Positions 7,853 to 15,704 of a DNA stretch of 20,024 nt are shown here, in pieces. The notes below the pieces were generated by a model. The model was not told the origin of the DNA. It worked only from the letters and a program-made list of their open reading frames with translations, and did no database searches. Location: positions 1 to 20,024 of the forward strand of contig JBBKWX010000067.1 in assembly GCA_037969175.1 (NCBI GenBank). Reading direction: 5' to 3'. Every line of letters begins with the position of its first letter. Position 1 is the stretch's first letter. The stretch is from JBBKWX01 sp037969175 (GTDB lineage: Bacteria > Bacteroidota > Bacteroidia > AKYH767-A > JBBKVM01). A program made the position numbers and the translations under genes.

Positions 7853-8390
7853 TCTCCTTGTTTATTCAATTTCTACAAAATAAAAACTAAGAGTTAATTG
7901 TGATTTGTCATTTTTGATTTGGAGTGTTGCAATATTGAAAACAGCAATACTTTGCTAAGTTATATCCACTAACTAGCTGACTACAGGAGGTAATGATACT
8001 GTCTTGTTTTTTTACCACAGAGAGCTCAGAGTAGAATCATTCTTTTTCAAATAATTTTTCAGCCACACAGAGAACACAGAGAAAATTTCCCGCTGATCCC
8101 ACAGAGCATTTCAAAATATCAATATTTCTTAATGAATGTTTTTATAGAAATAAACCAAGTTTCCAGTTCCGCAGATCCCGCTGAGAACTCTCTTCAGATA
8201 TTATATGTGAGATCTGCGGATATGTAAAACATTGGTTAAGATACGGATCCGTATTGCAAATGTAAAAGTGTATTGTACTCTGCGTTTTCAGCGGGAAAAA
8301 GAAGAAACGTTTTTACCACTGAGAATATATTCTATGTATCTCGATCAGAATTTGACCTTATCAGTTAAAAATATTTATCAGAAAAAGAAA
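7853..8390. other. Non-coding gap with degenerate short repeats between convergent genes
   Basis: This 538-base stretch separates two converging genes and has no convincing coding frame. From about 8007 to 8325 it is built from short recurring words. CACAGAG occurs at 8016, 8066, 8075 and 8100, the middle two as a 9-base tandem of CACAGAGAA type. TCCCGCTGA occurs at 8088-8096 and 8176-8184, with an inverted copy at 8288-8296. TTTTACCAC(A/T)GAGA occurs near 8010 and 8311. From memory, similar CACAGAG and GCAGAT/GCGGGAAA words recur between genes in many environmental bacterial genomes, including Bacteroidetes. I read this as a decayed member of such a family. The left part (7853-8006) shows nothing recognisable. 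Confidence 0.5.
8168..8220. repeat. 10-bp perfect inverted repeat, possible hairpin
   Basis: TCCGCAGATC at 8168-8177 is matched exactly by GATCTGCGGA at 8211-8220, with a 33-base spacer. Inside the spacer CTGAGA and TCTTCAG can pair further with one bulge. No T-tract follows, so it does not look like a terminator. It lies within the repeat island and may be part of a repeat unit that folds as RNA or single-stranded DNA. Confidence 0.5.
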
Positions 8391-9266
8391 TTAATCTTTT
8401 TCGTCCAATACATTTTTTAATTCCTTCAGCTCATTGACTTTCTCTGTGTATCCTAATTTGGAATAAGAATGAATAAGATTACTGAATAGTCTTTTAAGAA
8501 TTGAAATATCAGAGCATGGAAGATAATATTCGGGTTCCATTTCAAGTTTGATCTGTTTTAGAAATGAATCGATCTCCTTTTTTGAAAAAACTGAACCTTT
8601 ACTGAATGGATTTATATAAAACAATACTTTTTGCATATCCAATTCTGCAGTAGAGGCTTTATACTCAGCGTCCATATATGCTAAAATAAAATGTTCAGGT
8701 AGATTGATCCCATAAATATGAATATTCATACTCTTTGCGATATAACCGTAGAGAATACTCATCATTAATGGATTTCCCTTCTTGGTTTCCAGCACTGTAT
8801 TGATGAAAGAATTTTGGGGTGCATGAAAATTGGTGGTGTTCCCGCTAAAGCCATGAATATCGAAGAAAACATGGTTCAATACCTTGATCTGTTCTAAAGC
8901 TGTCAATCGATCATTCATTTCAATCCACGCATCCCTGCGGATCAAATCGAGTTGTTTCTTTATCAGTGCTTGATCAATATCCGGGTATTGATATCTGGCA
9001 ACCAACAGACAACCATCGATGATATCTCTATTGGGCTGTATGACCCAATATTTAAGGTCATTGACCAGACTTTCAAACTGAATCCGATGAATAATGTTTT
9101 CTATTCTTTCCTGGATCAATGCATCAAAACTACTGCTCCATGCATCTTCGAGAACGGGAATGACTTCAGGGCCCATACTCATGAGCTTATTCTCTATTTC
9201 TTTAAAAATAGTACTATCTGTATCATCCAGTAAACTGATTAGTGCTTCCAGTTCTCGTTGATCCAT
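8391..9266 (-). CDS. SirB1-family transglutaminase-fold protein
   Basis: A 291-residue soluble protein. Residues 1-65 are helical and resemble a HEAT-like segment (MGPEVIPVLEDAW). The SirB1_N/transglutaminase-like domain follows, marked by KGNPLMMSILYGYIAKSM (163-180) and GINLPEHFILAY (186-197). The family is usually recognised by 'KGNP(I/L)xLS' and 'GVNLPGHFLVR'. No Cys is visible at the position usual for active transglutaminases, as is normal for SirB1-type proteins, so an enzymatic role is unproven and its biological role is poorly known. A C-terminal TPR-like helix pair (YSKLGYTEKVNELKEL) is suggested. It starts 2 bases after the stop of the upstream lipoprotein gene, so the two are almost certainly co-transcribed. 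Confidence 0.8.
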   Translation of the reverse strand: MDQRELEALISLLDDTDSTIFKEIENKLMSMGPEVIPVLEDAWSSSFDALIQERIENIIHRIQFESLVNDLKYWVIQPNRDIIDGCLLVARYQYPDIDQALIKKQLDLIRRDAWIEMNDRLTALEQIKVLNHVFFDIHGFSGNTTNFHAPQNSFINTVLETKKGNPLMMSILYGYIAKSMNIHIYGINLPEHFILAYMDAEYKASTAELDMQKVLFYINPFSKGSVFSKKEIDSFLKQIKLEMEPEYYLPCSDISILKRLFSNLIHSYSKLGYTEKVNELKELKNVLDEKD

Positions 9267-9268
9267 AC

Positions 9269-9691
9269 TTATTGTTTTATTAATAAAAATTCATATTTCC
9301 TATCTGATCCCCATCTGCTGCTTCTTTGGACGAGGTACAGTTGATCACCATCAAAAGACATTATAAAGTCATCCTGAACCAAAAGGGAGACATCAAAATC
9401 AGACGTTCTGGGTCTATCATCATAAAAATAGATCAGATTTTCTGCGAATTGGTAATTCCCACTTCCTTCAGGAGGTGTCAATTCTTTTTCAGGAGTGATC
9501 GCATATCTTTTATCACCTAAATACAATTCGATTTTTCCGGTCTTTATTTCCTGCCCGGGATTTCCAAAGTCACGAGTATAGGTATAGGTTCCTTTGAACA
9601 AACCTTCCGGTTTTTTCACCTTTTCTTTTTTACACGAAGAAAAGGTGAAACTGCAAATAAGCAGAAATAAGAATATGTTTTGTACTCGCAT
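9269..9691 (-). CDS. Small predicted lipoprotein of unknown function
   Basis: A 140-residue protein with a lipoprotein signal peptide: basic start MRVQN, hydrophobic core FLFLLICSFTF, and lipobox FSSC with the acylated Cys at 20. KKEK follows directly after the Cys. The mature part is short and rich in beta-type alternation (GTYTYTRDF, KIELYLGDKRYAI, LIYFYDDR, FDGDQLYLVQRSS), suggesting a small lipocalin-like or single beta-sheet domain; I do not recognise the family. It is followed 2 bases later by the SirB1-type gene. A weak TAAAATTA match on the complement of 9700-9707 could be part of a promoter but lies almost at the start codon, so it is not listed separately. Confidence 0.75.
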   Translation of the reverse strand: MRVQNIFLFLLICSFTFSSCKKEKVKKPEGLFKGTYTYTRDFGNPGQEIKTGKIELYLGDKRYAITPEKELTPPEGSGNYQFAENLIYFYDDRPRTSDFDVSLLVQDDFIMSFDGDQLYLVQRSSRWGSDRKYEFLLIKQ

Positions 9692-9808
9692 TTCGAATCT
9701 AAAATTAAGGAATACGACTTCACCAAAACAGAGGCTCGTTTCTTATTTTGCACAGGCCTTTGTTAAAAAAGTATTAGCTTAATTTAAGAAATAATTCGAA
9801 GAGAATTG

Positions 9809-10675
9809 TCAGATTCTGTCAAGAATTGTAAGGATCAAGTTATCCATGGTCTCCACGGCTTTATGAGAATGAGTCTGGTCAATTCGGTTTGCTACTATCG
9901 CATTGATGGAGCAGCATTCATGACCAAGGATACGCGCCAGACCATACATAGCACCGGTTTCCATTTCAAAATTGGTGATCCTTTTATCTTCAAATTTAAA
10001 TTTGTTCAATCTTGAGATAAAATCAGGCATCGCTAATTCACCCCTCAGAACCCTTCCCTGAGGACCATAAAATCCGGAACATGAAGCCGTTATTCCTTGG
10101 AACATGCCTTCACTGAATTGTGTTCTCAGCAAGTCCGAACACGCTGTCAGATAAGGTCTGGCAAAACCAAGGTCATTCGGATATGCTTCGCAAAATGCAT
10201 TATTTATTGCTATTTCTTCAGCCGTTACATCTTGCTTATAATAATTTAAGACCCCGTCTAATCCAAGACCCCATGCAGAAAAGACAAAAGAATCTGCCGG
10301 GATGTCAGCCTGTAACGAACCCGAAGTTCCAATTCTGATAAGATGCAATTTTACCAGCTCCTCTTTTACAAATCGAGTCTTTAGATCAATATTTACAAGG
10401 GCATCCAACTCATTATATACTATATCAATATTGTCAGTTCCAATTCCGGTCGACATAACAGTAATTCGCTTTCCTTTATAGTAACCGGTATGAGTAACAA
10501 ATTCTCTTTTTTGTTTTTTTAATTCAATCTTATCAAAAAACTTTGTGACTACGCTAACACGGTCAGGGTCACCAACTGTGATGATCGTATCAGAAATATC
10601 TTCCGGTAAAAGGTTCAAATGATATACACTTCCATCATGATTAATAATCAGTTCTGATTTTGGAATTTGCATCAT
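9809..10675 (-). CDS. Nucleoside phosphorylase (uridine phosphorylase-like, PNP/UDP family)
   Basis: A 288-residue member of the nucleoside phosphorylase family I fold. GDPDRV at 35-40 forms the phosphate-binding loop. STGIGTDNIDIVYNELDALV and LIRIGTSGSLQADI match the family core, and NFEMETGAMYGLARILG provides the conserved Glu-Met-Glu that contacts ribose. The enzyme would cleave a nucleoside with phosphate to give a base and ribose-1-phosphate. It is somewhat longer than E. coli Udp, as is common for this Bacteroidetes subgroup; base specificity (uridine or purine) cannot be settled here. The frame can be extended to a TTG at 10702, but two consecutive ATGs at 10675 and 10672 fit the family start (MQIPKSELIINHDGSVYHL). 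It diverges from the stress-protein group. Confidence 0.88.
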   Translation of the reverse strand: MMQIPKSELIINHDGSVYHLNLLPEDISDTIITVGDPDRVSVVTKFFDKIELKKQKREFVTHTGYYKGKRITVMSTGIGTDNIDIVYNELDALVNIDLKTRFVKEELVKLHLIRIGTSGSLQADIPADSFVFSAWGLGLDGVLNYYKQDVTAEEIAINNAFCEAYPNDLGFARPYLTACSDLLRTQFSEGMFQGITASCSGFYGPQGRVLRGELAMPDFISRLNKFKFEDKRITNFEMETGAMYGLARILGHECCSINAIVANRIDQTHSHKAVETMDNLILTILDRI

Positions 10676-10697
10676 ACAAGGCTTTAAGTTAATTTTG
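10659..10697 (+). promoter_or_regulatory. Predicted Bacteroidetes-type promoter for the stress-protein/cinA group
   Basis: TAATTTTG at 10690-10697 matches TAnnTTTG completely. A TTTG at 10666-10669 lies 20 bases upstream, and another TTTG at 10659 is an alternative. Predicted transcription would start near 10704, giving a leader of about 23 bases before the ATG at 10727. The element overlaps the start region of the divergent phosphorylase gene. Confidence 0.55.
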
Positions 10698-10726
10698 CAC
10701 AAAATAATGAATTTTCACAACCTTGT

Positions 10727-11605
10727 ATGAGCCACTCTAGTAACCACATTCTGGTCCCAATTGATTTTTCAGAACAATCTCTTATTGCTTTAGGGCAATC
10801 TTACAACCTTACCCGTTTGAATAAAGCGGATATTGTTCTTCTTTATGTCCTGGATGAAGATTCATCAGCTATGATCTCAGCTTTATTTAAAAGTAAGAGC
10901 GAGGCAAAAAAAGAATTTGATGATTCTATGCAAATAAAGTTGAAAGAACTTGCAGAGAAAACCATGGCTGAAGCTGGTATTAAAGTGCATACCAAAATTC
11001 GCTATGGAAAAGTGTATGAACAAATAGTCGAAGAGGCTGAAGAATTAAAGCCGATCTTTATTATTATGGGAACCAATGGAAGTGTTGGTTTAAAACGTTT
11101 TATTGGCTCAAATGCACTCCGAGTAATAAAAGAAGCCGTTTGTCCGGTAATAACAATTAAGGGTAAGAATCACCGTTTTGGATGCAAAAATATTGTGTTG
11201 CCTTTGGATCTGACAAAAGAAACGAAAGAGAAAGTGAATAAAGCTATAGAAATGGCAGGTTATTTTGGTTCAACAATCCGTGTACTAACCGTTTATGCAT
11301 CAGATGATGAATTTTTAAATAATAAACTTACAAGACAACTTAATCAGGTACAGAGCTTTATAGAAGAAAGAGATATTCCTTGTACGGTAGAGGCGCATAA
11401 TGGTGAAAATATTGCGAGTGAAGTAGTATCTTACGCAAGTGCAATTGAGGCTGACTTGATCATGATAATGACACAGGAAGAAATGAATTGGACCGATTTA
11501 TTTATTGGATCTTCTGCACAAGAGGTAATAAACAATTCTGATATCCCTGTCTTAAGTATAAGACCATCAGAGAAAAAAGACATGAGTGTTTTTGTACCAT
11601 ACTGA
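10727..11605 (+). CDS. Tandem-domain universal stress protein (UspA family)
   Basis: A 292-residue protein with two Usp domains (about 6-146 and 151-280). Domain 1 opens with HILVPIDFSEQS and carries the nucleotide loop GTNG (115-118) through GSN (127-129). The spacing between the paired glycines and the second Gly is 8 residues rather than the usual 9, so ATP binding may be altered. Domain 2 (NIVLPLDLTKE, then IMTQEEMNWTDLFIGSSAQ) has lost the first Gly pair and is probably a structural or dimer-forming half. Family proteins bind ATP or act as stress-responsive regulators in the cytoplasm; a target is not evident. It is followed after 24 bases by a paralogue of identical layout. Confidence 0.9.
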   Translation: MSHSSNHILVPIDFSEQSLIALGQSYNLTRLNKADIVLLYVLDEDSSAMISALFKSKSEAKKEFDDSMQIKLKELAEKTMAEAGIKVHTKIRYGKVYEQIVEEAEELKPIFIIMGTNGSVGLKRFIGSNALRVIKEAVCPVITIKGKNHRFGCKNIVLPLDLTKETKEKVNKAIEMAGYFGSTIRVLTVYASDDEFLNNKLTRQLNQVQSFIEERDIPCTVEAHNGENIASEVVSYASAIEADLIMIMTQEEMNWTDLFIGSSAQEVINNSDIPVLSIRPSEKKDMSVFVPY

Positions 11606-11629
11606 TTATTTAACTTAAAATCCCAGACA

Positions 11630-12520
11630 TTGGAAAAATTTGAGATTCGTAAAATTCTGATCCCGTATGATTTCTCGGAAACTGCGGCACTTGCTTTAGA
11701 GCATGGAGTATTTATGGCTAAACTTAACAGAGCCGAAATTATACTTCTACATATCATAGAAACTGTAACATTTACTTCTGCGATAGCGCATGCTTTTACT
11801 TCAAAAAATGATTTCGAATCAAAAGTAGAAGAATCAGCTATTGAAAAATTGCAAGAAATTGCTGCGGATATCCATCACAAATCGGGTATCAAAGTACATG
11901 TGAAGGCTGAAGTAGGGCGGATCTACAAGAAAATTGTAGAAGTTGCAACGGAGGATAATATTGATCTGGTACTTATGGGAACTCATGGTGTTTCCGGATT
12001 CCAGGAATTCTTTATGGGCAGCAATGCTTTTAGAGTTGTTTCAGATGCTCCTTGTCCGGTCATAACTGTTCAAACTCATGCAAAAAAGATAGGATTCAAG
12101 GATATTGTACTTCCTATTGACGACTCATTTCCTTCCCGACAGAAAGTTCGTTTTTGTGTCGAAATAGCTGATAAATTCAATGCTGTTGTTCATATTGTTG
12201 GCTTAATGACCAGTAAAGATGATGAAGATTTTGAAAGGAAGTTTAAGATCAAAATCGAACAGGTTGAAGAGTATTTGGATAAACATGAAGTAAATCATAC
12301 TACAAAACTGATCCATACTACTGATCTGGCTGATGCTACCATGAAACATTCTCAGGAACTTGATGCAGATCTGATAGTGATCATGACCGAACAAGAACCA
12401 AATATTTCAGGTTTGTTTTTAGGCACTTATGCTCAACAGATTGTTAATCATTCCAAAATCCCTGTTTTAAGTGTTCGACCGGCAGAAATAGATCCCGATA
12501 AAATTACGGTTACATTTTAG
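11630..12520 (+). CDS. Tandem-domain universal stress protein (UspA family), TTG start
   Basis: A 296-residue paralogue of the preceding gene with two Usp domains. Domain 1 begins RKILIPYDFSETAALALEH and contains an intact G-x2-G-x9-G-S motif: GTHG at 117-120 and GSN at 130-132. This is the nucleotide-binding form, unlike the shortened loop of its neighbour. Domain 2 (DIVLPIDDSFPSR, then IMTEQEPNISGLFLGTYAQ) again lacks the first glycines. No ATG lies near the conserved N-terminus, so TTG at 11630 is the probable start. It sits between the first usp gene (24-base gap) and cinA (39-base gap), suggesting one transcript. The two genes likely arose by tandem duplication and diverged in the ATP loop. 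Confidence 0.88.
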   Translation: MEKFEIRKILIPYDFSETAALALEHGVFMAKLNRAEIILLHIIETVTFTSAIAHAFTSKNDFESKVEESAIEKLQEIAADIHHKSGIKVHVKAEVGRIYKKIVEVATEDNIDLVLMGTHGVSGFQEFFMGSNAFRVVSDAPCPVITVQTHAKKIGFKDIVLPIDDSFPSRQKVRFCVEIADKFNAVVHIVGLMTSKDDEDFERKFKIKIEQVEEYLDKHEVNHTTKLIHTTDLADATMKHSQELDADLIVIMTEQEPNISGLFLGTYAQQIVNHSKIPVLSVRPAEIDPDKITVTF

Positions 12521-12559
12521 CTATTACACCTTTCAAAATAGCCTTGTTGGAAGGAACTC

Positions 12560-13801
12560 ATGAAAGCTGAAATAATTGTAATTGGAGATGAAATACTGAT
12601 TGGTCAGGTTCAGGATACTAATTCAGGTTGGCTTTGCAATGAGCTTAATACCTTAGGTTTTGATGTCAGCCGAATAACTGTTGTGCAGGATCGCTCTGAA
12701 GCACTACTTGCAGCTTTGCAAGAAGCTAAGGACAGGTCACCCCTGGTAATTCTTACTGGAGGATTAGGTCCAACAAGAGATGATCTTACAAAAGAAACTT
12801 TTTGTTCTTTCTTTAATATTGATCTCCATTTTGATCAGAAGGTATACGATCATCTCTCAGAACTATTGAGAAGTTATGGACGTGATGTTAATTTATTTAA
12901 TCGGCAACAGGCAGAAGTTCCACGATCAGCAGAAATTTTATTGAATTTTTGTGGTACTGCGCCGGGTTTTTGGATACAGTCGGGTAGTACAATATTTGTT
13001 GCTTTGCCGGGGGTGCCTTTTGAAATGAAGGAAATGTTTCAAAAGCAATTGCAACCCAGACTTATAGAGCGATTTAATACTCCATTTAATATCCATAGAA
13101 CCTTACTCACCGAGGGAATAGCCGAATCAGACCTGGCTGAGTTAATAGAACATTGGGAATTAGCCCTTCCCGGAAATATCCGATTAGCTTATTTGCCAAA
13201 ACCGGGCACTGTTAGATTGAGGTTGAGTGGTAGTGGGCCTGACAGAGATAAGCTAGGTTTGGCTATTGATCGTGAAATCGAAAGGATATTACCTTTACTT
13301 AAACATTATTTCAAAGGATTTGAAACGATACCGGCAGAAGAGGTATTGGGTAAATTATTACGTGATAAAAAACTTACATTAGGTATCGCTGAAAGTTGTA
13401 CCGGTGGTTACTTATCTCAATTGATAACTCGCATTCCCGGTAGTTCTGATTATTTCCTTGGGGCTTTGATATCATATTCCAATCAAATTAAAACCAGCAA
13501 ATTGGGAGTTTCTGAATTAGCATTAAATAAGTTTGGTTCAGTGAGTGAGGAAGTAGCAATCGAAATGGCTGAACATGCACGTGATTTTTTCACAAGTGAT
13601 CTTGGGATTGGCATTACAGGTATTGCCGGACCCGGTGGAGCTACAGCAACTAAACCTATCGGACTCGTATTCATTGCTGTAAGCACAAGTGCAGGGACTA
13701 CTGTAAACAAATTCAACTTTAGGAACGACCGTTCCGGCAATATTAAAAGATCCGCTAATGCAGGATTAGCGCTTTTGATTCAAGCTGCATTGAAGAGTTG
13801 A
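12560..13801 (+). CDS. cinA: CinA: competence/damage-inducible protein with nicotinamide-nucleotide amidase domain
   Basis: A 413-residue two-domain CinA of usual length. The N-terminal MoaB/molybdopterin-binding-like domain (1-170) carries IIVIGDEILIGQVQDTN and LTGGLGPTRDDLTKE (65-79); in the family this half has ADP-ribose pyrophosphatase (COG1058) activity. A linker domain spans about 175-250. The C-terminal PncC domain has LGIAESCTGGYLSQLI (274-289) with the catalytic-type Ser and GITGIAGPGGATATKPIGLV (351-370); it deamidates NMN to nicotinic acid mononucleotide. The protein therefore recycles pyridine nucleotides. AAGGA at 12551-12555, four bases before the ATG, supports the start. Its stop is 2 bases from the stop of the converging T9SS cargo gene. 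Confidence 0.95.
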   Translation: MKAEIIVIGDEILIGQVQDTNSGWLCNELNTLGFDVSRITVVQDRSEALLAALQEAKDRSPLVILTGGLGPTRDDLTKETFCSFFNIDLHFDQKVYDHLSELLRSYGRDVNLFNRQQAEVPRSAEILLNFCGTAPGFWIQSGSTIFVALPGVPFEMKEMFQKQLQPRLIERFNTPFNIHRTLLTEGIAESDLAELIEHWELALPGNIRLAYLPKPGTVRLRLSGSGPDRDKLGLAIDREIERILPLLKHYFKGFETIPAEEVLGKLLRDKKLTLGIAESCTGGYLSQLITRIPGSSDYFLGALISYSNQIKTSKLGVSELALNKFGSVSEEVAIEMAEHARDFFTSDLGIGITGIAGPGGATATKPIGLVFIAVSTSAGTTVNKFNFRNDRSGNIKRSANAGLALLIQAALKS

Positions 13802-13803
13802 AT

Positions 13804-15480
13804 CTAATTTTTAATCAATTTTGATCTGTAGGATTTCTTGTTTGATATTACTTCAAGAATATACAATCCCGGGATAACATTTTCAATCCAATCGATCCTT
13901 GTGTTTTCTCTTACTTCAATAATTTTGCTCATTATTACTTGCCCGGCTGTAGAATATAGCCTTATTTCATCTATTGAATGGCCATCTTTTGCAAACACAT
14001 GAAAATAATCATTGCTGGGATTTGGATAAACTAAAAATGGATTCGATTTTTCATTTTGTATGCCCGAAAAGAAAAACAAAACAGAAAGAGAATCATTGAA
14101 GATATTTTGATCTAATTTTCGATTGGGATCGCTTGACCAGATCATAAATGAAAATGGAGCATTAACGTCTCTGGCGTAATCTTTTAGTCCATTATATCTG
14201 AATATGCCAGTATCACCCGGTGCTAGTGAAAATCCTGAGAATTCCTTGAATTGTCGGGCTTTGAAGCATAGGAATGCAAAACTCAATTCAGCATTCAAAA
14301 ACAGGGATCGTATCGTATCCTGACCGTTATTAACCACTGAAACATCAATATCCATGTGAACATCAACCAATCCGGGAAGTAAAGGACTTACAGGCGTTAA
14401 ATAGTAATTGGCAATTGATATGGTTATAGTTGAAGCATCTGTAGTCGACAATTGAATATTTCCATCTTTGTTGGCGGTCTTAATATAACCGGATCTGGAT
14501 GAATTACTTTCCTGCCAACCTGCAAAGATGATTTTATCTTGATCAAAAGACAGATCCAGTGTTTGGGATCCTGGTATTCCTATCTGGTTAATCGAAATGA
14601 ATGAAAATGTTTCATCAATAGTCAATAATTGAGTAGGGGTGTTGATTCCGGTATTACCCAAAATCCAAATTCTGTTGCTGTCGACCTCAAATTCATTTGA
14701 ATTATTGATCCAGGGAGCCAAATCAACAGAGTCAATCAGATTGAGGAATGCATCAAGTCTATACAATATATTATTACTCAAAGCATTAACTCTTCCTGTT
14801 GGATCAAGTATGGTTTTTTGAACAGGAAAATCAAAAGGTCTGCTAAATTGGAGGAAGCCCAAACTATCTGTTCTCGACAATCCATTTGTAGTAGCAAGTA
14901 CGAAATCTCCACCTTGAATCATTACCATGGAATTGATCCAACCATCTGCAGGAGTCCGGGTCCACAAACTATCACCTGTACCGGATAATTTAAATAACAG
15001 GCTATCCCTTGAAATTATCAGCCCATTATCTTCTGCTTCTATTATACAATTATATTTGCCACTGAGTGGATTCATACTTTCTGACCATATATAGGTCCAC
15101 TCAGTATTACCACTAAGATCGATCTTTCTTACAAAGGATGCATCAGGACCCGCATCACAGCTTAATAAGTTTCCAATTACTGCTATTCCGTTATCTTCTG
15201 TACTAATCATCGATTTGACCTTGCCTTCTTCCAGCCCTGTCTGTAGGACGGTATTACTCCATATGATATGTCCGGTGCTGTCAACCATACAGATCCAGGG
15301 TGGCGATGAAGCCTGATCAAAACGCTTATAGTATCCTCCCAAAAACCAACCGGATTGGCCATCAGATAAGACCCGGCTAATCCCGGTATCAAAGCCTATT
15401 CGATAGGTTTTTTCAAGAGATTGTGAAAAACCGGTGAAGAGAGAACAGCAAACAATTAAGAACAATAATAAACGCCTCAT
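13804..15480 (-). CDS. Secreted beta-propeller-like protein with T9SS type A C-terminal sorting domain
   Basis: A 558-residue exported protein. The signal peptide is residues 1-19 (MRRLLLFLIVCCSLFTGFSQ, cleavage after FS or SQ). Residues about 20-345 show repeated 'VDSTGHIIW', 'IDLSGNTEW' and 'LSGTGDSLW' units, each with a nearby 'EDNG' turn, typical of WD/SBBP-like propeller blades. About 350-465 looks like an Ig-like beta domain (DIDVSVVNNGQDTI). The last ~80 residues (FLVYPNPSNDYFHV, RLYSTAGQVIM, IPGLYILEVISNKKSYRSKLIKN) are a classical type A T9SS sorting domain, which directs outer-membrane translocation and usually attachment to anionic LPS. Ligand and function are unknown. It converges on cinA and diverges from rpmB. 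Confidence 0.88.
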   Translation of the reverse strand: MRRLLLFLIVCCSLFTGFSQSLEKTYRIGFDTGISRVLSDGQSGWFLGGYYKRFDQASSPPWICMVDSTGHIIWSNTVLQTGLEEGKVKSMISTEDNGIAVIGNLLSCDAGPDASFVRKIDLSGNTEWTYIWSESMNPLSGKYNCIIEAEDNGLIISRDSLLFKLSGTGDSLWTRTPADGWINSMVMIQGGDFVLATTNGLSRTDSLGFLQFSRPFDFPVQKTILDPTGRVNALSNNILYRLDAFLNLIDSVDLAPWINNSNEFEVDSNRIWILGNTGINTPTQLLTIDETFSFISINQIGIPGSQTLDLSFDQDKIIFAGWQESNSSRSGYIKTANKDGNIQLSTTDASTITISIANYYLTPVSPLLPGLVDVHMDIDVSVVNNGQDTIRSLFLNAELSFAFLCFKARQFKEFSGFSLAPGDTGIFRYNGLKDYARDVNAPFSFMIWSSDPNRKLDQNIFNDSLSVLFFFSGIQNEKSNPFLVYPNPSNDYFHVFAKDGHSIDEIRLYSTAGQVIMSKIIEVRENTRIDWIENVIPGLYILEVISNKKSYRSKLIKN

Positions 15481-15527
15481 TTCTAATTCCGAATAATAGT
15501 TTTCGGTTAAATTTATATGTTAAACTA

Positions 15528-15543
15528 ATTAATTGCAATTAAT
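15528..15543. promoter_or_regulatory. 16-base perfect palindrome, possible operator
   Basis: ATTAATTGCAATTAAT reads identically on both strands. It lies 48-63 bases upstream of the T9SS cargo ATG, just beyond a TAAATTTA (15508-15515) that resembles a -7 box for that gene on the minus strand. The position would suit a dimeric regulator near the upstream promoter element. It is AT-rich, so chance is possible. Confidence 0.35.
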
Positions 15544-15653
15544 GACAAAGAAACGGGCTAAAAAAACAATTATTGAAAATATTTTTAACATTTTACTGTT
15601 TATAAATTTCAAAGCTATATCCATAGTGGGTTTTAATGATTTTGAATAATTTA

Positions 15654-15684
15654 TTTGTTTAATTCAGAATTATCGCGATATTTG
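15654..15684 (+). promoter_or_regulatory. Predicted promoter for rpmB
   Basis: TTTG at 15654-15657 is followed after 19 bases by GATATTTG (15677-15684), a 7/8 match to TAnnTTTG, then GCACTCC as is common just before transcription starts in this phylum. The initiation point would be near 15691, about 14 bases before the rpmB ATG. Confidence 0.5.
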
Positions 15685-15704
15685 CACTCCCAAAATCTAA
15701 GGTA

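Noticed and set aside
7985..8034. AGGAGG followed by an ATG and a 13-codon frame
   Set aside because: The spacing to the ATG is only 2 bases, the frame is tiny and runs into the repeat words; nothing supports it as a gene.
8232..8420. 62-codon plus-strand frame in the intergenic island
   Set aside because: Low-complexity basic product spanning repeat words and running into the convergent gene; no recognisable domain.
8952..9233. 93-codon plus-strand frame
   Set aside because: Lies antisense inside the SirB1-type gene, whose protein has clear family motifs.
9806..10015. Plus-strand frame opposite the nucleoside phosphorylase
   Set aside because: Antisense shadow of a gene with intact family motifs.
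12520..12542. GCTATT/AATAGC hairpin between the second stress gene and cinA
   Set aside because: Only 6 bp with an 11-base loop and no T-tract; too weak to call a terminator or to split the group.
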